A stretch of 64,000 nucleotides of DNA from Paenibacillus phyllosphaerae (GTDB taxonomy: Bacteria; Bacillota; Bacilli; Paenibacillales; Paenibacillaceae): the NCBI RefSeq assembly GCF_014192105.1, contig NZ_JACHXK010000004.1, forward strand, positions 186,001 to 250,000, written 5' to 3'. The translations under genes were made by a program, and so were the position numbers. Position 1 is the first letter of the stretch. Each line of letters begins with the position of its first letter. Below, piece by piece: positions 41,527 to 50,160 of the stretch. The notes under the pieces are model-generated. The model did not search any database. It saw nothing but the letters and a program-made list of their open reading frames with translations, and was not told where the DNA came from.

Positions 41527-42588
41527 GTGAATATACTATTCGTCTACTATATCCCTAGCGGCGGCGTGGAGACACTTAATCGCCAGCGTGCCCGCGCGCT
41601 GCGGGAAGCCGGATTCAATGCGCATATTCTGTATTATCAATGGGGGGCCGGAATTCAGAATGCGGACGATACGCCCGTGTTCATCACGAACAACGACATC
41701 GAGATCAAACAGATACTGGATCACGGCCAATATGATGTTATCGTCGTAACGACCGACCATCAGACGTTCGCCAAATTCCGCATGCTCGGCTATACGGGAA
41801 AATTCATCCTCGAAATTCAAGGCTACGGACCGCAGCATGTCGCCTGGAAAGCGCTCAGCGATGCGGCTCCGGTAATCAACCGCCATGCCTCTGCGTTGCT
41901 GCAGCCGAACACGCCGCATATCGGCACGATTTTTCAGACGATCTATCCGCATATTCCGCAATTCAACTTCAACAATTGTTTCGACTCCGATAACTTCACT
42001 TACCACAGCCTGCCGCACAATCCCAATCCCATCCTCGCTTGGATCGGCCGCATCGAAGATAACAAGAACTGGCGCGAATTCATTGCGATCGGCTCCCATA
42101 TGGCTGCTTTGGTGCCGAATATCGAGCTGTGGATGTTCGAGGATCCGTCCCTTGCGGATCCGTATGAGCGAGTGGAATTCGAACAGATGATCGGACAACC
42201 GCCGCTGGCAGGCCGCTTGAAACTTCATGCCAACGTGCCGAACGCGAAGATGCAAGAGATGTTCTCGATCATCGGAGATTCCGGCGGTATGCTGATATCG
42301 ACGTCCAAGGTAGAAGGCGCCCCCTACTGCATCCTCGAAGCCATGAGCTGCAGATGCCCGGTACTGGCCACGAATTCCGATGGGGTGACCAGCTCGATCA
42401 TTCCGAACGTAACCGGCCAGTTCTATCCGCTCGGCAATATTGCGCAGGCCGTCGCCGAAGCGATGGAGTTGATGGTCAACACGCAGAGACGCGAGCAAAT
42501 GCGGAATACGGCCCAACATCATGTCAAGACAGAATTTCACACGTCGCTCTATACGAGCCGTTTCATCCAGATGCTGTATGCGCTATGA
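41527..42588 (+). CDS. Glycosyltransferase family 4 protein (B)
   Basis: A 353-residue GT-B transferase starting at GTG (AAAGGAG upstream). N-terminal YIPSGGVETLNRQRARAL, middle AWIGRIEDNKNWREF near 175, and the donor-site block STSKVEGAPYCILEAMSCRCPVLATNS near 262. It is a paralogue of the transferase at 50161-51312, which shares the same unusual blocks (SGGMETLNRIRCEAL, AWVGRIEANKNWREY, MFEDQSL). It sits between two small beta-rich protein genes, so these may be its acceptors. Confidence 0.92.
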   Translation: MNILFVYYIPSGGVETLNRQRARALREAGFNAHILYYQWGAGIQNADDTPVFITNNDIEIKQILDHGQYDVIVVTTDHQTFAKFRMLGYTGKFILEIQGYGPQHVAWKALSDAAPVINRHASALLQPNTPHIGTIFQTIYPHIPQFNFNNCFDSDNFTYHSLPHNPNPILAWIGRIEDNKNWREFIAIGSHMAALVPNIELWMFEDPSLADPYERVEFEQMIGQPPLAGRLKLHANVPNAKMQEMFSIIGDSGGMLISTSKVEGAPYCILEAMSCRCPVLATNSDGVTSSIIPNVTGQFYPLGNIAQAVAEAMELMVNTQRREQMRNTAQHHVKTEFHTSLYTSRFIQMLYAL

Positions 42589-42606
42589 GAGGAGAGACCG
42601 TCGACA

Positions 42607-42990
42607 ATGAAATATAGAGTCAAGAATGAAGCCTTGGCCGGAACTTATACGCCGTTCCAGGTCGGACCGCAAGAGATTGTGCTCACCGGGATTCATGTGC
42701 CGGATAGCGCTCCAGGCGACCGGATCCAACTGAAGCTTGAGATCGGCTGGTCCAAGCCGGCTTATCTTGATCTGGCGGAACTTGAAGTCCTGCTGCGCGA
42801 GGATACGGTCGATGGACCGGTTCTCTACTGGACGCAGGAAAGCTGTATGATCAAAGCGCGGTTCATCGAGACCGTCACTTTGACCGCCGCAGGCGGAAGC
42901 AAAATCTTCTATCTGACCGTGCGTTCGATGGAAGAACGCGCCTTGATTTCGGGTACCTACTCGCTGCAAGTAACCGTAGATACCCAATAA
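42607..42990 (+). CDS. Small beta-rich protein (127 residues)
   Basis: A 127-residue protein without signal peptide, predicted all-beta (VGPQEIVLTGIHV, RIQLKLEIGW, TYSLQVTV). It follows glycosyltransferase B by 18 bp with GAGAGGAGAG before its ATG, and ends at a bidirectional terminator. No family recognised; it is similar in size and character to its neighbour at 41170 but clear sequence identity is not visible. Possibly a surface protein or glycosylation partner. Confidence 0.75.
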   Translation: MKYRVKNEALAGTYTPFQVGPQEIVLTGIHVPDSAPGDRIQLKLEIGWSKPAYLDLAELEVLLREDTVDGPVLYWTQESCMIKARFIETVTLTAAGGSKIFYLTVRSMEERALISGTYSLQVTVDTQ

Positions 42991-42991
42991 A

Positions 42992-43041
42992 AACAGCCTT
43001 GTTCCTTAAGACGGCTTCCCGTCTTTGCGAACAAGGCTGTT
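42992..43041. terminator. Bidirectional terminator
   Basis: AACAGCCTTGTTC pairs with GAACAAGGCTGTT; an inner AAGACGG/CCGTCTT stem extends it. It separates the small-protein gene from the epimerase gene. Confidence 0.85.
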
Positions 43042-43053
43042 CTCGTACCGGAG

Positions 43054-43974
43054 TTAAGTTGAACGTTGCTGCCAGGATTGATGCGTAAGTCGCAAACCTT
43101 CCGATAAACTGGTAACCGGCTTCCAGGAGAGCGAAGCTTGCGATTGTCGATTATCGAGACAACTATCGCGAATATCGCCTGCTCTTGCTTCCCGGTACTG
43201 AACGATAATCTCATCCTTGCGGATACGCTGCAGCACCTGCACCACTTTGTTGACCGAAGTGCGGCGTCCCGTGCTGACATGGAACGTTCCTTGATCGCCG
43301 TTCGCGATGGCCGCAATATTCGCCTGCGCTACGTCATCCACATAGATGAAGTCCCGCGTCTGTTCGCCGTCGCCATTGACCGGCAGCGGCAAATCCGCTT
43401 GTAATTTCTCCATGAAGATCGCGATAACGCCTCCCTCTCCCTTGGAGGTCTGACCCGGGCCGTAGACGTTGCCATAGCGGAGTATCGTGTAATGAAGTCC
43501 GAAGAATGCATGATAGAGTCGAATATAGTGCTCGGCAACCAGCTTGGATAAGCCATAATAGGAGATCGGTTCCGTACGGTCCGTGACGGACAGCTTCCGC
43601 TTCTGCAGACTCCCGTAGACGGCGGACGTCGAAGCAAACACAAACTTGCGGACTCCCGCTTCCCGGCAGGCATCCAGCATATTGAGCGTGCCGGCGATAT
43701 TGACGCTCGCATCGAAGCCCGGATCCTGAATGGACCGCTGCACATCGGCTTGCGCCGCGAGATGGAACAACATATCCGGTTTGATCGCGTTCACGATTGC
43801 CTTGGCCTCCGGATCGCGAATATCGACCTGGTGCACGATCGCCAGCGGATGAACCGCATCGATACGCCCGGTAGAACCGTTATCCAAGACATGAACCACG
43901 GCATCTTGCTTCACTAAAGCTTCCACTAGCCGTGAGCCGATGAACCCTGCTCCGCCAGTAACGACAGCTATCAT
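43054..43974 (-). CDS. NAD-dependent epimerase/dehydratase (GalE-like)
   Basis: A 306-residue extended short-chain dehydrogenase. The NAD site TGGAGFIGS lies at 6-14, FHLAAQADV near 70, the catalytic Ser region ASTSAVYG near 114 and YYGLSK near 139 (Tyr-xxx-Lys), then RYGNVYGPGQ. It probably interconverts or modifies a UDP-sugar, for example glucose/galactose, to supply the neighbouring glycosyltransferases. GGAGGG precedes the ATG. It is monocistronic, facing the glycosyltransferase B group. Confidence 0.9.
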   Translation of the reverse strand: MIAVVTGGAGFIGSRLVEALVKQDAVVHVLDNGSTGRIDAVHPLAIVHQVDIRDPEAKAIVNAIKPDMLFHLAAQADVQRSIQDPGFDASVNIAGTLNMLDACREAGVRKFVFASTSAVYGSLQKRKLSVTDRTEPISYYGLSKLVAEHYIRLYHAFFGLHYTILRYGNVYGPGQTSKGEGGVIAIFMEKLQADLPLPVNGDGEQTRDFIYVDDVAQANIAAIANGDQGTFHVSTGRRTSVNKVVQVLQRIRKDEIIVQYREARAGDIRDSCLDNRQSQASLSWKPVTSLSEGLRLTHQSWQQRST

Positions 43975-44068
43975 TCCTCGCCCTCCTATGAACCTACTGC
44001 TTCATCTTATGTAACGCAGCCAAGGAACGTATAGGAGGACGTCTACCGCCAAGGCAATATCCGCGCCG

Positions 44069-44096
44069 AAAAAAAGCCCTGTCCGCTGGACAGGGC
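44069..44096 (-). terminator. Terminator after the 573-residue membrane protein gene
   Basis: GCCCTGTCC pairs with GGACAGGGC around three bases, minus strand T run follows. Confidence 0.88.
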
Positions 44097-44115
44097 CTTC
44101 AAACCTATATTACCG

Positions 44116-45837
44116 CTACTTGCCGATCGTTACGTTATACAACTGATCGACCGACACGATCTGTTCTTCCGTATCGGTGTACGTGATCCGCACGGTATCG
44201 CCTTCTTTCATGAACGGTGCGTAGACAATAGCCTGCGGGTTCGCCATGAAGATCTTATCGCTGCCTTCGAGCAGAATCTGGATGAGCGTAATATTCTCTA
44301 CGGTCATCTCGCCGAGCCGGAGCACTTTGCCGGTGATTTGCTTCGAATCGGCTGCATTCGTAGGCGCATCGTTCGTATTGCTCTTGCTTGCGGCCATCCG
44401 CACTTTGTAGCTGTTGAACGCATTGAGCTTCGAGTCGCCATACGCGACGATCTGCGTATTGCGGGCATTGACGATCGCGATTTTGCGCAGGACGCCCTTC
44501 GTATCGATGACCGGAATGTACCACGCTTCCTCGCCGTAAATGTTATACAGAATGGAGTTCGTGCCGGTCCATGCGTCCTTCAAGAACGTATTGTTGACCG
44601 CCTCGATCGCGGCCTTGCCGTCCGACATGCCCTTCGTGCCCGTATAGTAGGTGTATTCGCCCGTCCGGCCGTTCATTAACGTATAGCCGACCATCGAATT
44701 CGTCCCGCGGGTCGTATGATCCGTGAACCAGTACATCTGTTTGTCCGGACCGAATAGGCCGATTACTTCTTCGCCGGTATTCCATTCCGTCACTTCGTAT
44801 ATGTCCTTCTTGCCGAAAAGCGTATTCCACCAGCCATGCTTATACTTGGCATGCCACTGGTTGTAATCGAAAGCTACGCTCGGCGGTACGGCAAAATCGA
44901 CGAACGGCGGCAGGTCGCTCAACTTATATTTGGTCATCTCGCCGGTCCTCGCGTCCACGATGATCGCGCCGTCTAGCACGAAGCCGTTTCGGAAGTTCTT
45001 GTAATGGCCATAAGAGACGATCCAGTAAGGTTTCTCGTTCTCATCCGGCTCGAAACCCGCGAAGCGCAGAATGTCCTTCGGATATTGGCTGCGCACTTTC
45101 CGCATCAGGTCGTCGCCGAAATACGCGGAGGGCGAATACGTGAAGCTCTCTTGATCCACGAATTCAGCCGGACGGTCTTTATCCTCCGCGCTCACTTTAA
45201 TGAAACCGGGCAGCGACTTCGCGTTCCACGACTCGAAGAATCCCTTATACTCAATCGGCGCAAGCCAGAATTCTTCCGCGCCGATCTTCTGTCTCGTCAG
45301 CTCGCCAAGCTGATAATAGGAAGCTTTCGGGATGCCGCCGATGAGCTTATCCGCCACATATTCCGCCGTTTCCTTCGGTACCGTCGGGATGTGCTGGATA
45401 TCGGTAGCCGCGATCTTCTCGCTCGTTTCCTGCGCCTTCACGATATCGTAGAGATCATCCTTGACGAACAACGGATAGACCGCCACCAGTACGATCCAGG
45501 CCGCGAACAGAATCCCCGCAACGCTGAATCCAAGCGTTGGCAAGGATGAGCGATTGGCACGCTGGCTTGCTTCCTTCGGACGCCTCTTGCCAGTTGCGGC
45601 ACTTCCCATCATCAACATTGTCAAATCCAGTGTCAGCGCGATCGGATACAGGAAGGCCAGTTGCATGATGACCGCGCTTGCCGTCTGATCCACGAGCCAC
45701 AAATATCCGACGAATATGCCGCCGTAGACGAATGCCAATAACAGCTTAATCGCCTGCCAGCCGTAATGCCGCCTCATCCATAACGTAGGCGTCAGCAGCA
45801 GAAAAGCGATTGTAAACACAACAAACCAGAAAAACAT
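44116..45837 (-). CDS. Large membrane protein of unknown function
   Basis: A 573-residue protein with four N-terminal membrane segments (about 3-20, 30-50, 55-80, 105-125) and an extracellular region of about 440 residues. That region holds repeated strand-turn motifs of PepSY-like flavour (GAIIVDARTGEMTKYKL, GYTLMNGRTGEYTYYT) and an OB-like C-terminus. Similar proteins occur as hypotheticals in Bacillales; function unknown. GGGGGG precedes the ATG. It is followed by its own terminator. Confidence 0.8.
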   Translation of the reverse strand: MFFWFVVFTIAFLLLTPTLWMRRHYGWQAIKLLLAFVYGGIFVGYLWLVDQTASAVIMQLAFLYPIALTLDLTMLMMGSAATGKRRPKEASQRANRSSLPTLGFSVAGILFAAWIVLVAVYPLFVKDDLYDIVKAQETSEKIAATDIQHIPTVPKETAEYVADKLIGGIPKASYYQLGELTRQKIGAEEFWLAPIEYKGFFESWNAKSLPGFIKVSAEDKDRPAEFVDQESFTYSPSAYFGDDLMRKVRSQYPKDILRFAGFEPDENEKPYWIVSYGHYKNFRNGFVLDGAIIVDARTGEMTKYKLSDLPPFVDFAVPPSVAFDYNQWHAKYKHGWWNTLFGKKDIYEVTEWNTGEEVIGLFGPDKQMYWFTDHTTRGTNSMVGYTLMNGRTGEYTYYTGTKGMSDGKAAIEAVNNTFLKDAWTGTNSILYNIYGEEAWYIPVIDTKGVLRKIAIVNARNTQIVAYGDSKLNAFNSYKVRMAASKSNTNDAPTNAADSKQITGKVLRLGEMTVENITLIQILLEGSDKIFMANPQAIVYAPFMKEGDTVRITYTDTEEQIVSVDQLYNVTIGK

Positions 45838-45931
45838 ACCTATCCCCCCAGTAGCTGTTGTAGCCTATCACCTAGTGTAAGCTAATATGCGCTAGTTAGG
45901 AATATAACGTATGATTTCCGGAATGGTTCCA

Positions 45932-46519
45932 TCATTCGCTTATCGAGTCCGGAGGGCGTTTGCCTTGGCGGAGCTCCCGGATCGAGTACCCGAAATCCAT
46001 TTGAAGATGCGGATAGTCCGGAAAATTCGCCCAATCGCCGCCCCATGTGAAGCCGAGTTGTTTGGCCAGCTGAACGACCTCCATCCAGTCCGACTCCCCG
46101 TTCTTGTTCCCGTCGGCATCCAGATCCCAGACCACCTTGCCCCCCTCCAACTCCAAGGCAAAATCGATCGCAAGGCCATAATTGTGGTAGGAATACCCGC
46201 CCTTGACGTTCGTTACGACGGAACCGGGGTCAGACCGGCCAAGACGATATAGCGAATCCTGAGCAGCCGTTGAGCGGAAGTCATCCGTTATGCGGATAGT
46301 GATTCCCTTCTGTTGGCTAAGCTCGACGAGTTCGGCTGCTTTCGCCGCGACGACCGGATGCAGCGCCGTGACCGGAGGCGCATGCCGGAATAGATCAACC
46401 GGGAAGTAGCGGTCCGTCAGCCAGTATCCGAGGAGCAGCATGACGACCAGCCAGCCGAGCAGCCTCGGCATCCGCGACTTTCTGCGAGGCGGTCTTGCTT
46501 TTATTGAAGCTGTATGCAC
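45932..46519 (-). CDS. M15-family cell-wall peptidase (VanY/CwlK-like)
   Basis: A 195-residue protein with an N-terminal membrane anchor (about 18-37) and an extracellular M15 metallopeptidase domain. The zinc motifs SYHNYGLAIDF (His and Asp) and HLQMDFG near the end are intact; DDFRS precedes them. The enzymes cut L-Ala-D-Glu or D-Ala-D-Ala peptide bonds in cell-wall peptides. The start is GTG with AAAGGA upstream. Confidence 0.92.
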   Translation of the reverse strand: MHTASIKARPPRRKSRMPRLLGWLVVMLLLGYWLTDRYFPVDLFRHAPPVTALHPVVAAKAAELVELSQQKGITIRITDDFRSTAAQDSLYRLGRSDPGSVVTNVKGGYSYHNYGLAIDFALELEGGKVVWDLDADGNKNGESDWMEVVQLAKQLGFTWGGDWANFPDYPHLQMDFGYSIRELRQGKRPPDSISE

Positions 46520-46622
46520 CTATGATCATCCTTTAGCTGAATAAATTGCTATGCTATACAATAACGCAGCGGAAGGACGAAAGGTTTTGCATCGAATCCG
46601 AAGTAATGATCGTAACACGGTC

Positions 46623-46652
46623 AAAAAACGCCCACACCGAAGGTAGGGCGCT
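46623..46652 (-). terminator. Terminator after the VOC protein gene
   Basis: GCGCCCTACC/GTGTGGGCGT hairpin with CTTCGG loop, then TTTTTT on the minus strand. Confidence 0.8.
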
Positions 46653-46683
46653 GCTTGCTATCCTATTACGATTCCCCGTACGA

Positions 46684-47118
46684 TTATGCCTCGGCAGCTT
46701 CCTCTTGCCCTTCAACATGGCTCGGCTCCATATAGACGATCTCCCACAGGTGATGGTCGACGTCCTGGAAGCTCCAGCTGTACATGAAACCGTGATCGAC
46801 CGGATCGTTGTATGCCAGCCCCCCTGCTTGAAGCGCCTTATTCACCAGCTCGTCCACCTGCGCGCGGCTCGTCGCCGACAACGCCAGGATAACCTCCGTG
46901 GTTTGCGAAGCATCCGCGATCTTCTTGCTGATGAAGGATTCGAAGAACGGTTCTACCAGCAGCATCGCATAAATATGCTGGCTAATGATCAGACAAGCCG
47001 CATTCTCGTCCGTAAACTGCGCGTTGAATTCGAAGCCGATGGCGCTGAAGAAAGCCTTTGATTTCTCCAGATCTTTTACCGGCAAATTGACAAAGATTTG
47101 ATCCACTGTTACCGCCAT
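46684..47118 (-). CDS. VOC-family (glyoxalase-like) protein
   Basis: A 144-residue cytoplasmic protein of the vicinal-oxygen-chelate fold: QIFVNLPVKDLEKSKAFFSAIGF at the N-terminus and a closing SFQDVDHHLWEIVYMEP. This short type resembles PhnB-like/glyoxalase proteins without known substrate. AGGTGACC precedes the ATG. Confidence 0.92.
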   Translation of the reverse strand: MAVTVDQIFVNLPVKDLEKSKAFFSAIGFEFNAQFTDENAACLIISQHIYAMLLVEPFFESFISKKIADASQTTEVILALSATSRAQVDELVNKALQAGGLAYNDPVDHGFMYSWSFQDVDHHLWEIVYMEPSHVEGQEEAAEA

Positions 47119-47307
47119 GCCCGGGTCACCTCATCTATTAAGTTCTTGTCATTACATAAGACCTCTTCATTTTATCATGTCGAATCGGTTCCCATTTCTT
47201 CTCGATTGCGGTAAAATGCGCCTAAGTCACATTGTAGAACAAGTTCAACATGGCAATAGTAATGGGGTACGTCTTCCCAAGGGATATTAAGGCATGAGGA
47301 GCATGGG

Positions 47308-47943
47308 ATGAAAAACTGGAAAGCGGCATTATTGATTCTATTCGCGGTCACATTATGGCTTCTCAACCACCATTATTTTCACTTCACCCCCGGCGGGGTG
47401 CGGGATGCGATTCTATCGTTCGGCGTATGGGCTCCGGCCATTTATATTCTCGTGTATACCATCCGTCCGCTCTTGTTCTTCCCGGCGTCGATCCTATGTC
47501 TGGCAGGCGGTCTTGCGTTCGGGCCGGTGTGGGGAACGATCTATACGCTATTCGGATTCACAGGCGATTCGATTCTCGTCTTCCTGCTCGCCAGACGATT
47601 CGGCAACCGCTTCATACGCAGCGAACATCCGCAGCTGGCCATGTGGAAGGAGCGGTTGTCGCGACACGGTTTCTGGACGGTATTCACCCTGCGGCTCATT
47701 CCTGTCATTCCGTTCGACGTCACGAGTCTGGCTGCAGGATTATCCAGGCTCCCTTTCCTGCCGTATGTCGTCTCAACCGTGCTCGGAACGATTCCGGTTA
47801 CGGTCGCTTACAGTTATTTGGGCAGCTCGTTGCACGCCGGCATCGGGAAGCAGTTCATTGTTGCGCTTGTCATCGTCCTTCTGCTGGCCTTGCTGCCGCT
47901 CTGGTGGATGAAACGCAGAGCGAAGAACAGCGTAAATGGTTAA
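47308..47943 (+). CDS. TVP38/TMEM64 (DedA-like) membrane protein
   Basis: A 211-residue membrane protein with five to six hydrophobic segments and the SNARE-associated core: FFPASILCLAGGLAFGPVWG near 65 and RLIPVIPFDVTSLAAGLSRL near 128-147. Family members are lipid transporters or scramblases that help recycle lipid carriers. GAGGAG precedes the ATG. It lies 119 bp before a DUF2156 gene on the same strand, a membrane-lipid related neighbour. Confidence 0.92.
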   Translation: MKNWKAALLILFAVTLWLLNHHYFHFTPGGVRDAILSFGVWAPAIYILVYTIRPLLFFPASILCLAGGLAFGPVWGTIYTLFGFTGDSILVFLLARRFGNRFIRSEHPQLAMWKERLSRHGFWTVFTLRLIPVIPFDVTSLAAGLSRLPFLPYVVSTVLGTIPVTVAYSYLGSSLHAGIGKQFIVALVIVLLLALLPLWWMKRRAKNSVNG

Positions 47944-48062
47944 GGCGCAAGTATAGCTTCCACAAATTCCCGTCGAATGAAGAGGCTTGTTTGCCGAAGA
48001 AATAGATATCGAATGCAGATATCGAACCGACGAGCTATCAATCTTTAATGGGGGACATCATC

Positions 48063-49163
48063 GTGATTACGAACATCGACGCGGAACGCCTGGAACACTT
48101 CCTTCACGCATACGGACATAATGCCCATACCCACTTATATTTCATGGGGGATAAGCAATTCTTCTGGGAGGCGGAAGGCTTTGCTTTAATCGTCTACCGC
48201 AAAGCCGGCAATCGCCGTATCGTTCTGGGCGACCCGATCGGAGAAGCCGAAGCCGTCCTTCGCGTCATCGATCAATTTATCCGCAAGTGCAGATCGGAGC
48301 GCTCCGTTCCCGTCTTTTATCAAGTGAAAGCGGCTGGTCTGGCGCTGTATGAGAGGTACGGCCTCCAGTCGGTCAAACTCGGAGAAGAAGCGCAGATCAA
48401 CCTCCCGAGCTTCCATACAGCAGGCAAGGCCTGGCTGAAGCTGCGTACGCGGCTGAACAAATTCGAGCGCAACGGCCATCGGTTCGAGGTCATCCAACCG
48501 CCATTCTCGACTGAACTTCTGCAAGAGCTTGCGGACATCTCGGATGAGTGGCTCGGCAAAAGAAAAGAGAAAAGTTTCTCCGTCGGCGCCTTCTCGCTCG
48601 ACTATGCGAATCGGTTCCCCGTTTCGTTACTGCGCTCGCCAGACGGACGGATAGACGCCTTCGCGTCGCTTGGCGGCGACCACGTCAGCGAACCTGGCCG
48701 CAATCCCGACGCGCTGCCGCGCCGGTTGACGGTCGATCTGATGCGTCACAGAGCCGGCAGCGCGCACGGCACGATGGACGTCCTCTTCCTGTTGTTGTTC
48801 GCATGGGGCAAAGAACAAGGATATGAGGTATGCAGCTTGGGCATGGCTCCGCTAGCAGGGGCCTGCGAATCAAAGCTGGCGCGCCTGATCTACAAATATG
48901 GCAACAAGCTGTATAATTTCAAGGGACTGTACGAATATAAGAATAAGTTCGCGCCGGTGTGGGAGGATGTCTATCTTGTCGCGCCAGCCGCTTCCATGCC
49001 GATTACGGTGCTTCAGCTGGCCCTCGTTATTAACGGGTTCGGCCAAGGTAAAGCCGCCGCACGCAGCAAGTCGCTCAGGGATCTTCTGCCTCGGGTAAGC
49101 AAGGATGCCACTACGAACTGTCCGCTCGTGCAGCTGACCGAATCCCAGCATGTTCACGATTAA
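48063..49163 (+). CDS. DUF2156 / MprF C-terminal-like aminoacyl-lipid transferase
   Basis: A 366-residue soluble protein like the C-terminal, double-GNAT domain of MprF lysyl-phosphatidylglycerol synthases (YGHNAHTHLYFMGDK near 19, WLKLRTRLNKFERNGHRF near 125, SLGMAPLAG near 260, YKYGNKLYNFKGLYEYKNKF near 277). No membrane domain is present. It may move an aminoacyl group from tRNA to a lipid or another acceptor. I start at GTG, seven bases after GGGGGAC; the ATG 15 bases upstream has no ribosome site. Confidence 0.88.
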   Translation: MITNIDAERLEHFLHAYGHNAHTHLYFMGDKQFFWEAEGFALIVYRKAGNRRIVLGDPIGEAEAVLRVIDQFIRKCRSERSVPVFYQVKAAGLALYERYGLQSVKLGEEAQINLPSFHTAGKAWLKLRTRLNKFERNGHRFEVIQPPFSTELLQELADISDEWLGKRKEKSFSVGAFSLDYANRFPVSLLRSPDGRIDAFASLGGDHVSEPGRNPDALPRRLTVDLMRHRAGSAHGTMDVLFLLLFAWGKEQGYEVCSLGMAPLAGACESKLARLIYKYGNKLYNFKGLYEYKNKFAPVWEDVYLVAPAASMPITVLQLALVINGFGQGKAAARSKSLRDLLPRVSKDATTNCPLVQLTESQHVHD

Positions 49164-49176
49164 CACCTGCTAAACA

Positions 49177-49208
49177 TAATAAAGGACCGCATCTGCGGTC
49201 CTTTATTA
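49177..49208. terminator. Bidirectional terminator between DUF2156 and SDR genes
   Basis: AATAAAGGACCGC pairs with GCGGTCCTTTATT. Confidence 0.88.
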
Positions 49209-49280
49209 TGTTTTGCTATTAGTACGCGGGTACGAAACGCGCCCGTGCTTATTAAATACCGCGCCAATCATTCGAGATGA

Positions 49281-50063
49281 TTACAGCACCGGCGCTTTGC
49301 CGCCGTCGATATTCACGGCCGTGCCTGTCACATACGAAGCGGCGCCAGAGACGAGGAACGCAATGACATTAGCGGCTTCCTGCGCTTGTCCGATCCGGCC
49401 AAGCGGTATGCCATGGCGGTCGTCCCGGGCGAATTGTTCCCACGTTAATTCCGGCGCAACCCGTTTCCAGTGCTGCATGATCTGATCACTTTGGATAAGA
49501 CCGATGCATACGGCATTAACCCGGATCTGATCCCGGGCCAGATCGTGGCTCATCGCCTTCGTCAGCGCAAGGCCGGCAGCTCGGCTAACGGAGGTCGGCA
49601 GCGAAGAGGCGGACGGCGTCTTGCCGCCAATGGCCGTCACGTTCACGATTGCTCCCCCGCCCTGCTTGCGCATGTGCGGAATCGCGGCACGCGCGCAGTG
49701 GATTGCGCCATACAGCTTCAGATCCAGATCCGCATCCCAGGATTCGTTCGTTACCGAATCGAAGGGCTTGGCCGCTGACGTGCCCGCATTGTTGACGAGG
49801 ATGTCAATCCGACCGAATTGGGCGATGACGGCCTCTATCGCTCGCTGTACTTCCTGCTCGACCGCGACATCGGCTGCCAGCACGAGCGGATCCGTTCCGG
49901 TCTGCTCGCGGATACGAGCGCCCGCTTCCTGCAGCGGTCCTTCCGTTCGCGCCAGAATCGCCACCTTGGCCCCTTCTTTGACTAACGTCAGCGCCGTCGC
50001 ATACCCGATACCTTTACTGCCGCCCGTCACCAGAGCCACTTTCCCGTTCAACCCAAATTCCAT
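49281..50063 (-). CDS. Short-chain dehydrogenase-like protein with altered active site
   Basis: A 260-residue SDR protein. The cofactor site TGGSKGIG, the LVNNAGTS block and the C-terminal YVTGTAVNIDGG are normal. The usual Tyr-xxx-Lys is replaced: the expected segment reads PTSVSRAAGLALTK, giving Thr and Arg at the catalytic positions, and the catalytic Ser region reads NVTAIGG. It may use other residues, act on an unusual substrate or only bind cofactor. I start at the ATG with AGGAGGG nine bases upstream; the frame is open 30 codons further. Monocistronic. Confidence 0.9.
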   Translation of the reverse strand: MEFGLNGKVALVTGGSKGIGYATALTLVKEGAKVAILARTEGPLQEAGARIREQTGTDPLVLAADVAVEQEVQRAIEAVIAQFGRIDILVNNAGTSAAKPFDSVTNESWDADLDLKLYGAIHCARAAIPHMRKQGGGAIVNVTAIGGKTPSASSLPTSVSRAAGLALTKAMSHDLARDQIRVNAVCIGLIQSDQIMQHWKRVAPELTWEQFARDDRHGIPLGRIGQAQEAANVIAFLVSGAASYVTGTAVNIDGGKAPVL

Positions 50064-50160
50064 CTCATCGTTCCCTCCTGTCCATCTCATCCTTCCAAGA
50101 TGAACCTTCGACGGCAACGCTCCCTTTTCCTTGTTCCCCCGAACAAACAACAAAGCGCCC

